Below, in pieces: positions 7,410-15,164 of a stretch of 64,000 nt of DNA. The position numbers were made by a program, and so were the translations under genes. The notes below the pieces were generated by a model. It worked only from the letters and a program-made list of their open reading frames with translations. It did not search any database and was not told the origin of the DNA. This DNA is from Syntrophopropionicum sp964397525 (GTDB taxonomy: Bacteria; Bacillota; Desulfotomaculia; Desulfotomaculales; Pelotomaculaceae): contig CAYNIY010000002.1 of assembly GCA_964397525.1 (NCBI GenBank), positions 36,097-100,096 of the forward strand, in the 5' to 3' direction. Every line of letters begins with the position of its first letter. Positions within the stretch are counted from its first letter, which is position 1.

Positions 7410-8156
7410 TTACGTCCACAATTGAAGATTGGGAAAATACTTTTTATTTTCCGCCTCCAGTAAAGCAAGCATCCTGTCATGGCTGGCTGGAAGCGGCTCA
7501 TGGAGGACGTTTCTCTGCAGCAGGGGCACGTCTATTTTTACGTCGTCCAGCACAACAGCCGGGCGGGCAGACAGTACTAATACCCTGTGTCCCAGGAGCA
7601 GGGCGTCCATAATATCATGGGTAACAAATATGATCGTGCTTGGTTTTTCCTGCCACATCCTGGCTACCTGCCGGACCAGCCCCAGCCTGAGTGGAGTATC
7701 CAGAGACTTGAAAGGTTCGTCCATCAACAGCAGTTCATGCGGGTAGGCGAAAGCGCGGCATAAGGCCAGACGCTGCTTCATCCCGCCGCTCAGCGATTTG
7801 GGATAACTGTCCCGGTATTCATAGAGGCCCATCATGGTCAGGTATTTTTTAACCAGTTCCTGCTGCTGGTCGGGCGATACAATGTCCTGTAATACGAAAG
7901 AGATGTTCTGGGCCACAGTTTTCCAGAGCAGCAGCCTCGGTTCCTGAAAAACATAGCTTGGCCGCATATTTTCCATCCCGGTGATCCGCCCTGCGTCGAC
8001 ATGTTCCAAACCTGCCAGCAGCTGCAGCATTGTTGTTTTACCACAGCCTGAGGGACCGATGATACAGGTTATTTCATTCTTTTTTGCATGCATGGAAAAA
8101 TCACGTAAGACTCTGGTTTGCCCCAGCGTTTTGTCCACGTGTTCAAAAGCGATCAA
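7410..8156 (-). CDS. ABC transporter ATP-binding protein (SsuB/TauB/NrtD type)
   Basis: This 248-residue nucleotide-binding subunit has Walker A GPSGCGKTT at residues 34-42, signature LSGGMKQRLALCRA, Walker B LLLMDEP and a switch His in FVTHD. The type is that of the nitrate/sulfonate/taurine importer family. It works with the permease and binding protein upstream on the same strand, separated by only 6 bases from the permease stop. The substrate cannot be read from this subunit. Confidence 0.9.
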   Translation of the reverse strand: MIAFEHVDKTLGQTRVLRDFSMHAKKNEITCIIGPSGCGKTTMLQLLAGLEHVDAGRITGMENMRPSYVFQEPRLLLWKTVAQNISFVLQDIVSPDQQQELVKKYLTMMGLYEYRDSYPKSLSGGMKQRLALCRAFAYPHELLLMDEPFKSLDTPLRLGLVRQVARMWQEKPSTIIFVTHDIMDALLLGHRVLVLSARPAVVLDDVKIDVPLLQRNVLHEPLPASHDRMLALLEAENKKYFPNLQLWT

Positions 8157-8162
8157 GTCACA

Positions 8163-8915
8163 TCACATCCAGTAGCGCAGTTTCTTGTTTACAATATAGG
8201 TTAAAAGTCTGTCCGTAACCAGACCAAGCACGATCAGGACAAAAGTCCAGGCAAAAAGGTCGGCGGTTTCCAGGTTGATGCGCGCCACAGCCATTTTAGC
8301 GCCGATACCCTGGGAAACGCTCAGAAACTCGGCCATCGCCACGGCTTTCCAGGTAGTACCCAATCCAGTAATAATACCTGCCAGCAGGTAAGGCAGCACC
8401 TGGGGCAGGTAAATTTCACGGAAGACACGGTAACGATTGATGCGAAAAACAGCAGCCACCTGCAGCAGCTGGACATCAATGTTTTTTACACCCTGAATTG
8501 TATTGATAATGACCAACGGGATGGTGGTAACGAAGACAACGAAAGAAGGCACCTTGCTGAAACCAAGCCAGATCATGGCCAGCAGCAGCCAGGAAATGAG
8601 CGGGGTTACCTGAAGTCCGACAACAAGCGGTCTGAGCAGGCTGGAGATCAGCGGGCTGAGACCAATCAGCAGTCCCAGGGGCACACCGATAATCACAGCC
8701 AGGCCGAAACCGGTCAGGCCACGGGCTATGGACTGGCTCCCCTGTTCCCAGAGCTGCCCGTTAGCGGCCAGCTTGACGGCTGAGCGGGCTACTTCCAGGG
8801 GAGAGGGCAGGACAACCGGGTGATAGTAGCCTGAGGCCACCTGCCACAATAAAACAAAAAGAATCAAGCCGAAAAGGGGCGCCAGGCCCCTAGTCAGCAA
8901 GGAAGAATTTTTCAT
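8163..8915 (-). CDS. ABC transporter permease (SsuC/TauC type)
   Basis: This 250-residue membrane protein has about six helices. The cytoplasmic EAA-loop region (AAVFRINRYRVFREIYLPQ region, near residue 155) couples to the ATPase. The ATG at 8915 is chosen because GGGGGG lies 11 bases upstream and the product then begins MKNSSLLTRGLAPLFG, a normal N-terminus. A longer frame back to 9041 would overlap the binding-protein gene by 150 bases. With the chosen start the overlap is 26 bases, typical of translational coupling. Confidence 0.88.
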   Translation of the reverse strand: MKNSSLLTRGLAPLFGLILFVLLWQVASGYYHPVVLPSPLEVARSAVKLAANGQLWEQGSQSIARGLTGFGLAVIIGVPLGLLIGLSPLISSLLRPLVVGLQVTPLISWLLLAMIWLGFSKVPSFVVFVTTIPLVIINTIQGVKNIDVQLLQVAAVFRINRYRVFREIYLPQVLPYLLAGIITGLGTTWKAVAMAEFLSVSQGIGAKMAVARINLETADLFAWTFVLIVLGLVTDRLLTYIVNKKLRYWM

Positions 8916-9870
8916 CGGGAAGTTTTCCCCCCACCATATCCGGTGAAATATCCAGCAGCCTTGACAAATATGTTTCCACATCTCCGCTGGCCTCTGTGCC
9001 AGTGGCAAAAAACAAGCGTGTTTTCTCCATGCTTTTAACAAACACAGGCGCCGGTATGTTCATATTGACTGCCGCCAGTGAGGCTGCATCTGCTGGATTC
9101 GCTGCCGTCCATTCCACTGCGTCCTTGCAGGCTTTTTGGAATTCGCTCACAGCTTTGGGGTATGAAGCGGCAAATTCATTGCGGACAACCATGCCGGCCT
9201 GAGGCAGGCGGGCATCTTTTCCTTCAAAGGCCTGCCAATCTGTAAAAAAATCCCTGGCCACGCGAGCCTGGCTGTTATTTATGATCACCTGTGTCGCCTG
9301 CGGCTCCGGCAGTACAGCGTTTTTCACCAGGTCATTGATCATTAACTGGGCGATTTCCGGTGAGGTCAGGTAAGCCAGTTTGATATCGCCCGCCTTCATC
9401 CCGTTTTTGCTGATGAAATACTGGGTCAAAACATCGGGGCTTGAACCCTGGGCGCCCACGTAAAGCTCTTTTCCTTTCAGGTCCTGCCAGCTTGAAATTT
9501 GGCTGTCCGTGGTCAAAAGATAAAGGATGCCCCAGGTGCTCACGTTGGCCAGGGATATATCCACCTGCTTGTTGTAAAGCTTGGCAGCCACATTCAGCGG
9601 CAGCACGGTGAAATCAGCCTCACCCTTGGTTATTCTGGTGGTCGCTTCCTCCACCGATTTATAGATAATCAATTCCAGCTTGGCGCCGTTTAAAGTGCCG
9701 TCTTTGGCAAATTTTAAAAGCGGTGTTGTGGGAGGCGCCAGCGGCGCCTGAATCACAATTTTTTCCGGCATGGCCGGACTTTCCTGCTTTTTGCTGCTGT
9801 TTGATCCACAGCCGGCAACCAGAAGAAATGTGAACAAAGTCAGTATAACAGTAATCCTGATTTTCCACAT
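8890..9870 (-). CDS. ABC transporter substrate-binding lipoprotein (NMT1/SsuA-like)
   Basis: This 326-residue secreted lipoprotein has a hydrophobic signal followed by the lipobox LLVAGC at residue 21, which would anchor it to the membrane. The mature part is a periplasmic-binding-protein type 2 fold of the NMT1/SsuA group, including QDLKGKELYVGAQGSSPD. These proteins bind small organic or inorganic anions or vitamin precursors; the ligand here is unknown. It is the first gene of a four-gene operon (binding protein, permease, ATPase, cupin). GGAGGGG precedes the ATG. No riboswitch was seen upstream. Confidence 0.88.
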   Translation of the reverse strand: MWKIRITVILTLFTFLLVAGCGSNSSKKQESPAMPEKIVIQAPLAPPTTPLLKFAKDGTLNGAKLELIIYKSVEEATTRITKGEADFTVLPLNVAAKLYNKQVDISLANVSTWGILYLLTTDSQISSWQDLKGKELYVGAQGSSPDVLTQYFISKNGMKAGDIKLAYLTSPEIAQLMINDLVKNAVLPEPQATQVIINNSQARVARDFFTDWQAFEGKDARLPQAGMVVRNEFAASYPKAVSEFQKACKDAVEWTAANPADAASLAAVNMNIPAPVFVKSMEKTRLFFATGTEASGDVETYLSRLLDISPDMVGGKLPDEKFFLAD

Positions 9871-10026
9871 ATTAACCCCTCCTTTAGGATGATCATCTTT
9901 CGTTATAGTTACCGCCTGTACCTTTTTATCTATTAAAATTATTTTAATTTAATAAAAGGTATTTTTAATTTGAATTGAATTATTTATGTTAAAAAGATAA
10001 TACACTTTTTTGCAGGGGGAATAAAG
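9871..10026. promoter_or_regulatory. Divergent intergenic region
   Basis: An AT-rich stretch separating the ABC operon (minus) from the Sir2 gene (plus). It must contain both promoters. TTGAAT and GATAAT elements are present on the plus strand near 9971-9998 but with non-ideal spacing, so I do not assign exact boxes. Confidence 0.4.
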
Positions 10027-10857
10027 ATGGAGCTTCAAAAAGAATATGAAGATGCCGCCAGGATCATTAAAAACGCCAAAGCCATTGTGGTTACCGCCGG
10101 GGCCGGTATGGGCGTGGACTCCGGCCTGCCTGATTTCCGCGGTGATAAAGGCTTCTGGAATGCCTACCCCATGTATGAACGGCTGGGCCTTAATTTTATT
10201 GAAGCGGCCAACCCGATCCACTTTGCTATGGACCCGGCTTTCGGCTGGGGTTTTTACGGCCACCGCGCCAACCTCTACCGCGATACAGAGCCCCACCCAG
10301 GTTTTAAAATAATCCTTGAATGGGTATCACACTTAAACCTCGATTATTTTGTCGCTACTTCAAATGTTGACGGCCACTTCCAGCGAGCCGGGTTCGCCGA
10401 AGACAAAGTCTATGAGGTCCACGGCTCGATCCTGTACATGCAATGCCTGACGCCATGCGTCGACGAGATATGGAAGAATGACGAAACCATCCCTGTCGAT
10501 CCTGACACCATGAGGGCGCAGCACATTCCCAGATGCCATCATTGCACCGCTGTAGCCAGGCCCAACATCCTGATGTTCGGGGACTTCTCCTGGATCAGCG
10601 AACGCTCGGACCGCCAGAGCTATCGTTTCAACCACTTTTTATACGAGCACCGCGATGATAACCTCGCAGTCATCGAGATCGGCGCCGGCACAGGCGTGCC
10701 CACGATCAGGAGGATGAGCGAGCACATCGGCGACCAGCGCAATGTAACAGTAATCCGGATCAACGTACGCGAGCCATATATACGGCGGCCGCACATATCG
10801 ATAGCCTGCGCCGGGTTGGAGGCGCTGCGCGGTATTGATAAAGCCCTGAAAATTTAG
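10027..10857 (+). CDS. Sir2-family NAD-dependent protein deacylase
   Basis: This 276-residue sirtuin-like enzyme has the NAD loop GAGMGVDSGLPDFRG at residues 24-38. The catalytic His is in EVHGSILYMQC. The TQNID motif is changed to TSNVD. The zinc site is formed by a CxxxC pair (CLTPC) and a CxxC pair (CHHC) about 35 residues apart. A second nucleotide motif, EIGAGTGVPTIRR, is near the C-terminus. It removes acyl groups from lysine, producing O-acyl-ADP-ribose and nicotinamide. GCAGGGGG precedes the ATG. A gene for an unknown protein follows in the same direction after 53 bases. Confidence 0.9.
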   Translation: MELQKEYEDAARIIKNAKAIVVTAGAGMGVDSGLPDFRGDKGFWNAYPMYERLGLNFIEAANPIHFAMDPAFGWGFYGHRANLYRDTEPHPGFKIILEWVSHLNLDYFVATSNVDGHFQRAGFAEDKVYEVHGSILYMQCLTPCVDEIWKNDETIPVDPDTMRAQHIPRCHHCTAVARPNILMFGDFSWISERSDRQSYRFNHFLYEHRDDNLAVIEIGAGTGVPTIRRMSEHIGDQRNVTVIRINVREPYIRRPHISIACAGLEALRGIDKALKI

Positions 10858-10910
10858 AGCTGGATGAATACAGCCAATTTGTAAATTAATAGTTTGTATG
10901 AGGTGATAAT

Positions 10911-11393
10911 ATGCGGCGTTTCACCGTTGTCGTACCAGATTGCGCCGGGGAAGATGCAGGCGCTTGGGAAGATACCAGCTTCAGGCTGGTGGATAGCGGA
11001 ACCTGGGATGATCCCGAACAGGGACCGGATGTTTTACTCTGGCACTGGCCACAGGAAGAAGACCTGCCGGTTCAAATGATTCTTTCGCTTTTCCCCAAAT
11101 TATATGTCATCACAAGCAGCCCGGACGATGAAATCACCATCCCGGGGGAACTGGCGGATATATTCAGTTTACAGACTATTACAGGCGACGGTATCCTCTT
11201 CACCATCGGCAGCAGGCTCCAGGGCAAGGTTTCTGTTCCAAATTGGGATGCTTACCGGGGCCATGCTGCCATCACCTGTAATGAACAAATAAAGGCTGTC
11301 TCCGGATCAATCTACCGTTACCTGCTGGAAGATGTGATCCGGGAAACAGCCGAGTGGTGCGGGCATATGTCGTCTGTCGTCGGGCAAATGTAA
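10911..11393 (+). CDS. Unknown 160-residue protein next to Sir2
   Basis: I do not recognise a family. The protein is soluble and acidic, without signal or helix anchors. It begins MRRFTVVVPDCAGEDAG, and the middle alternates short beta-like stretches (VLLWHWP, KLYVITSS) with charged turns. It has four Cys spread along the chain and no compact metal motif. TGAGGTGAT precedes the ATG. It lies 53 bases after the Sir2 gene and probably shares its transcript, which suggests but does not prove a functional link. It ends 8 bases before the convergent thiN gene. Confidence 0.65.
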   Translation: MRRFTVVVPDCAGEDAGAWEDTSFRLVDSGTWDDPEQGPDVLLWHWPQEEDLPVQMILSLFPKLYVITSSPDDEITIPGELADIFSLQTITGDGILFTIGSRLQGKVSVPNWDAYRGHAAITCNEQIKAVSGSIYRYLLEDVIRETAEWCGHMSSVVGQM

Positions 11394-11400
11394 GGCTGGC

Positions 11401-12045
11401 TCAGGGAACCGGCTGCTTATAATGAAGAACCGCGAGGATACCCGAGTCCAGCCGGACAACCGGGCTATCTCCGGTGATAATGTTTGATACAGCCCACTGC
11501 CAGTTTGTTTCCAGAGTAGCCTTATCCAGCGGGTACTTGAACCCGCTCAGTTCTACTCCCGACACCCTGCTGCCCAGCGCGATCAGTGATACGGTATCTC
11601 CCGGCGCACCGGGTACGATCAGCTTTTTTTTAACAAAGTATACCGACAGTTCGGGCGATTCAAACACAATATCAATGCCCCGTTCCGGAAATGAAGACGC
11701 GCTGAAAATATTGGAAAGGTTGTGGTCCAGCCGCGAACCGGTCCCGCCCCAGACCTCTATCAACCTGCCGCCTTCCCTCTCTGCAAGCTCGAGTGCTATC
11801 TGTGTGTCTGTCGAGTCTTTTTCCGCCGGGTGCAGCTCAAAGCTGACGCCCGCGTCTTCCATAAACCGGCGGTCGTGTTCGCTGATGGAGTCCATGTCAC
11901 CAACAATCCAGTCCGGGATAATGTCCAGCTCACGGGCGCGCCGGGCAGCACCGTCAGCAACAATCTTCTTTTTAAATTTTCCGATCCTGCTCCTGTACCA
12001 GTCCAAATCGCCATAGGCGCCATTGGTAATTACCAGGAACTTCAT
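11401..12045 (-). CDS. thiN: Thiamine diphosphokinase
   Basis: This 214-residue enzyme transfers diphosphate from ATP to thiamine to make TPP. It has the family motifs VADGAARRA, WIVGDMDSI, EKDSTDTQIAL and WGGTGSRLDHNLSN, which together form the ATP/Mg site at the dimer interface; the C-terminal beta domain binding thiamine follows. ATG at 12045 is chosen over GTG at 12054 because GGAGGT is spaced 7 bases away. It is the last gene of the TPP-riboswitch operon, 45 bases after the ATPase gene, and completes salvage of imported thiamine or its products. Confidence 0.93.
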   Translation of the reverse strand: MKFLVITNGAYGDLDWYRSRIGKFKKKIVADGAARRARELDIIPDWIVGDMDSISEHDRRFMEDAGVSFELHPAEKDSTDTQIALELAEREGGRLIEVWGGTGSRLDHNLSNIFSASSFPERGIDIVFESPELSVYFVKKKLIVPGAPGDTVSLIALGSRVSGVELSGFKYPLDKATLETNWQWAVSNIITGDSPVVRLDSGILAVLHYKQPVP

Positions 12046-12090
12046 TTCGCCCACCTCCCCGGTGGAATTTTGTCTTTTATTAACATTATA

Positions 12091-12831
12091 CTATATTTCC
12101 AACGCCGCCATGACCTTGTCCCGGATCGCACCGTATGCTGCGTCAATGATGGTGCGTCCATGCGCCGGCCGGCGGAACGGGATGCCGATCTCGAGCTTGA
12201 CTACAGTGGGACAGCTAGACAGCACATAGATCCTGTCGCACAGGTAGAGCGCCTCGTCAACGTCATGAGTTATATACAGCACAGTAGGATTAACCGCGTT
12301 GAACACATCGATCAGCCAGGCCTGCATTTTCCTTTTTGTGATGGCATCCAGGGAAGCAAAAGGCTCATCCAGGAGCAGGATGTCGCTGGAGAAAAGATAG
12401 GTCCTCAGCATCGCTGCTCTCTGTCTCATGCCCCCGGACAGCTGCCTGGGATAATAATTTTCAAATCCTGCCAGGCCAAAGCGCTTGAAATGCAGCGCTG
12501 CCTCCGTGCAGGCTTTTCTTTTCGGCATGCCTTTTAATACCAGCGGGATGCTGACATTCTCTATAATGTTCAGAGACGGCAGGAGCAGGTCCTTCTGGCG
12601 CATATAGCTGACCCGCCCGGTCCTGCCCGTAACATCCTGGCCATCGATGAAAACGCGCCCCCGGTCCGGCTGCATTAATCCTGAAATGATATTAAAGAGC
12701 GTGCTCTTACCGCAGCCGCTGGGGCCAAGGATGCCAACAAAGTCTCCGTCTCCTGCACTTAAATTGATTTCTCCCAGGGTCAGAAGACCTCCCAGGGTCT
12801 TGCTGACTCCCTCTACCAATATCTCCGGCAA
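12091..12831 (-). CDS. thiZ: ABC transporter ATP-binding protein for thiamine precursor (ThiZ-like)
   Basis: This 246-residue ATPase has Walker A GPSGCGKST, signature LSGGMRQRAAML, Walker B LLLDEPF and switch His in YITHD. It lies between the THI5-like binding protein and thiN in an operon under a TPP riboswitch. This context indicates the ThiXYZ importer, known in bacilli to take up formylaminopyrimidine or the related hydroxymethylpyrimidine (HMP). The exact ligand in this organism is inferred. Confidence 0.85.
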   Translation of the reverse strand: MPEILVEGVSKTLGGLLTLGEINLSAGDGDFVGILGPSGCGKSTLFNIISGLMQPDRGRVFIDGQDVTGRTGRVSYMRQKDLLLPSLNIIENVSIPLVLKGMPKRKACTEAALHFKRFGLAGFENYYPRQLSGGMRQRAAMLRTYLFSSDILLLDEPFASLDAITKRKMQAWLIDVFNAVNPTVLYITHDVDEALYLCDRIYVLSSCPTVVKLEIGIPFRRPAHGRTIIDAAYGAIRDKVMAALEI

Positions 12832-12837
12832 TATTAT

Positions 12838-13830
12838 TTACTCCTTGGGCAGAAATTCATTGGTATAGGCCTGCTGGCTGTCCAGCGGTTTTTCTATCAG
12901 TTTCTGGGTGTACATCCAGTCAGCATACTTCTGCCATCTCATATCTGTCATCTGACCCCATACCGGCGCGTCGGCCTTGTATTCCCCGGCCAGATATTCC
13001 TGGCTGGCCAGGACCAGTTCTTTATTCAGCTCGGGTACGCTGTCCAGCAGGATCTGCCCACATTCACCAGGCTTGCTGATACAATCGGCATACCCCTTGG
13101 CCGTTGCTTTCATAAAAGCGGATACCAGGGCGGGGTCGTTCTTCACAGTGTCATCACTGGCTATCAGCAGCGGGGTGTAAAAGTCAAGAGCGTCACTGTA
13201 ATCCTTGAGCTGGATAAAATTCAGAGGGATCCCTTTCTGTTCCGCTTCAATACCGGTCCACCCCCAGAAGATCCAGGCGAAGTCCACATCTTTTTTGATA
13301 CTGGTGAAAAAGTCGGCCGTACCGATGTTGATTATTTCCACTTTGCTGAAGTCGGCATTTTCCTTGTTCATCAAGGCCTTAATCATTGCTTCCTCGGCTG
13401 GCGAACCCCAGCCGCCGTATTTTTTACCGACAAAGTCCGCGGGGCTTTTAATCCCTTTTTCAACTGGCGAGGCGAAACCCGAGGTGTTATGCTGGATTAC
13501 TGCTGCCAGGGCCTTGATGGGCACTCCCATAGTGCGGGCAATGGTTACTTCCTCCTGGTAACTGAAGCCAAATTCAGCCTGGCCGGCTGCTACCAGCTGA
13601 GCGGCGCCGCCCTCGCTGGGCTGGACAATTTCCACCTCAAGCCCTTGCTCCTTGTAATAGCCGCGCTGCTGCGCCACATAGACACCGGTGTGGTTGGTGT
13701 TTGGTGTCCAGTCCAGCAGGACCGTGACTTTCTTGAGTTCCTGTTTCTGTGCTGTGTCTTTAGCGGCGCTGCAGCCAATCAGGAGCAGCAGGGCTGATAA
13801 CAGCATTACAGCAAAAATTCCTCTTTTCAT
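12838..13830 (-). CDS. thiY: ABC transporter binding lipoprotein, NMT1/THI5-like (ThiY-like)
   Basis: This 330-residue lipoprotein has lipobox LLLIGC at about residue 20. The mature protein opens with LLDWTPNTNHTGVYVAQQRG, a signature of THI5/ThiY pyrimidine-precursor binding proteins. GGWGSPAEEAM follows in the ligand-binding region. It would deliver HMP-type pyrimidines to the ThiX permease. GGGGGAAAGGATCA precedes the ATG. The pyrimidine ligand is inferred from homology and from the riboswitch. Confidence 0.88.
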   Translation of the reverse strand: MKRGIFAVMLLSALLLLIGCSAAKDTAQKQELKKVTVLLDWTPNTNHTGVYVAQQRGYYKEQGLEVEIVQPSEGGAAQLVAAGQAEFGFSYQEEVTIARTMGVPIKALAAVIQHNTSGFASPVEKGIKSPADFVGKKYGGWGSPAEEAMIKALMNKENADFSKVEIINIGTADFFTSIKKDVDFAWIFWGWTGIEAEQKGIPLNFIQLKDYSDALDFYTPLLIASDDTVKNDPALVSAFMKATAKGYADCISKPGECGQILLDSVPELNKELVLASQEYLAGEYKADAPVWGQMTDMRWQKYADWMYTQKLIEKPLDSQQAYTNEFLPKE

Positions 13831-13871
13831 TGATCCTTTCCCCCGTTCAGATTAGTTGTTTTTTTACACCT

Positions 13872-14639
13872 TTACTTATCATTGAGCCTGTTCCACGGAA
13901 TCACAATTCTTTCGATTATACTTACCAGCGCAAAAAGCGCGGCACTTAAGAGCGTAACCGCCAGGATAGCCGCAAATACACGGTCAACCTGAAATGAACG
14001 CTGGGCCAGTGTCATATAGGTACCCAAGCCTTGTTTTGCCCCCAGCCACTCGCCGATGACAGCGCCCATGACACTGTAAGCCGCAGATATCCTGAGCCCG
14101 GCAAAGAAGGACGGCATGGCCAGCGGCAGTTTGACCATGCGGAATATTTTAAGTTTCGAGGCCTGCATGGACCTGAACAGCTCGAGGTAATCGTTATCTA
14201 CCGCAGCCAGACCGCTCATAAGGCTGATCGCGATTGGGAAAAAACAGACCAGGACCACAACAATTATTTTAGGGAGTATCCCATAGCCAAACCAGATGAT
14301 GAAAAGCGGGGCTACAGACACGATTGGTATGGTCTGCGAGGCAACGATCAAAGGATAGACCGCTTTTCTGAATAATGAAATCTCATCCATCAGGAAAGCT
14401 ACGATGAAGGAAATCAGTATTGCCACAGCAAAGCCTGCCAGGCATTCAACCATTGTGCTCTGGGCGTGTTTCGCAATCAGCGGCGCGTTGTCGATCAGCG
14501 TGCGCAGTATCTGCACCGGGCCCGGCAGGATCCATTCAGGTATAGATCTCAGTTTAACGGTGTACTCCCACCCAACCAGGAGCAGTCCGATAAAAACAAA
14601 CGGGACGATACTGTCAGCGGTAATTCTGAATTTTTTCAT
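13872..14639 (-). CDS. thiX: ABC transporter permease for thiamine precursor (ThiX-like)
   Basis: This 255-residue permease has about six membrane helices. Its cytoplasmic coupling loop lies around residue 155-180 (LFRSMQASKLKIFRMVKLP region). It belongs to the same SsuC/TauC family as the permease at 8163 but has a different operon context. The start at 14639 overlaps the preceding thiamine-binding gene by 26 bases, so the two are probably translationally coupled. Confidence 0.87.
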   Translation of the reverse strand: MKKFRITADSIVPFVFIGLLLVGWEYTVKLRSIPEWILPGPVQILRTLIDNAPLIAKHAQSTMVECLAGFAVAILISFIVAFLMDEISLFRKAVYPLIVASQTIPIVSVAPLFIIWFGYGILPKIIVVVLVCFFPIAISLMSGLAAVDNDYLELFRSMQASKLKIFRMVKLPLAMPSFFAGLRISAAYSVMGAVIGEWLGAKQGLGTYMTLAQRSFQVDRVFAAILAVTLLSAALFALVSIIERIVIPWNRLNDK

Positions 14640-14898
14640 CTATAGTCACACCACCGGCCCTGTAATCTATCTTGACCACCGACACTATCCTGGTGGCGCC
14701 GTTTCTCAGGCAGATTTCCTGAGCCTTCTCAACGATCTCCAGCAGCAGGCGTAGTTCCCCTTCCATCGTTGTCTCCATCGGGCCGACCACATATTTAACC
14801 CCGGACTCCCTGATCAGATCGATCACCTTGTCCACAACCGGGTACAGATCCTTTTCGGAAACATTTGGCAGCACCTGCAGGCTGACATTACAAATCAC
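14614..14898 (-). CDS. MTH1187-family thiamine-binding protein
   Basis: This 94-residue protein begins MICNVSLQVLP and has VGPMETTMEGE and ATRIVSVVKID, typical of the MTH1187/YkoF-like family. A Thermotoga homologue (TM0486) has been reported to bind thiamine in its dimer interface. It starts at GTG 14898 with an AAGGAGGTG ribosome binding site. It is the first gene after the TPP riboswitch, so it could act as an intracellular thiamine carrier or buffer for the importer and ThiN. That role is inferred. Confidence 0.85.
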   Translation of the reverse strand: MICNVSLQVLPNVSEKDLYPVVDKVIDLIRESGVKYVVGPMETTMEGELRLLLEIVEKAQEICLRNGATRIVSVVKIDYRAGGVTIDEKIQNYR

Positions 14899-14923
14899 GT
14901 CAACACCTCCTTGACATAAATAT

Positions 14924-14951
14924 AAAAGCCTTTACCCGCAGGGATAAAGGC
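14924..14951 (-). terminator. Riboswitch-linked intrinsic terminator
   Basis: On the minus strand a stem of about 10 pairs (GCCTTTATCCC with GGGTAAAGGC, loop TGC, one bulged base) is followed by TTTTATATTTAT. It lies between the TPP aptamer and the first gene, so TPP binding is expected to favour this hairpin and stop transcription. Confidence 0.8.
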
Positions 14952-14973
14952 CTTTATGCGCAAAATAACGCAT

Positions 14974-15066
14974 ACTACTCTTCCCTACGCTGGCATTACC
15001 CAGATCAGGTCAGTGGGTCAGAACAAGTTCTTTCTCAGCCGGATTTCTCCAGCTCCCCTGCGCTGT
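14974..15066 (-). promoter_or_regulatory. TPP (THI-box) riboswitch
   Basis: Read on the minus strand, the leader contains CAGGGGAGC, then CGGCTGAGA, then CTGATCTGGGTAATGCCAG and CGTAGGGAA. These are the conserved THI-box elements (P1/P2 GGGG, the CUGAGA pyrimidine-sensor turn, and the pyrophosphate-sensor CUGAUC...GCGUAGGGAA). The intervening P3 arm reads CTTGTTC. It sits 75 bases upstream of the thiamine-binding gene and is followed by a terminator. Confidence 0.95.
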
Positions 15067-15105
15067 ATTCTCTTGTCGTAATATGTTGTTGAAAAGCCTG
15101 TCTTT

Positions 15106-15134
15106 AGGATATATGGTTTTAAGAAATTTATCAA
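15106..15134 (-). promoter_or_regulatory. Promoter of the thiamine operon
   Basis: On the minus strand TTGATA is separated by exactly 17 bases from TATCCT. It lies about 40 bases upstream of the TPP aptamer, as expected for the transcription start of the leader. Confidence 0.65.
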
Positions 15135-15164
15135 CAGCTATTTCATATCAAGATCTAAAACCTG

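Noticed and set aside
11722..12537. Long plus-strand frame of 271 codons
   Set aside because: It is antisense to thiN and thiZ, both of which carry clear family motifs; the frame is open by base composition.
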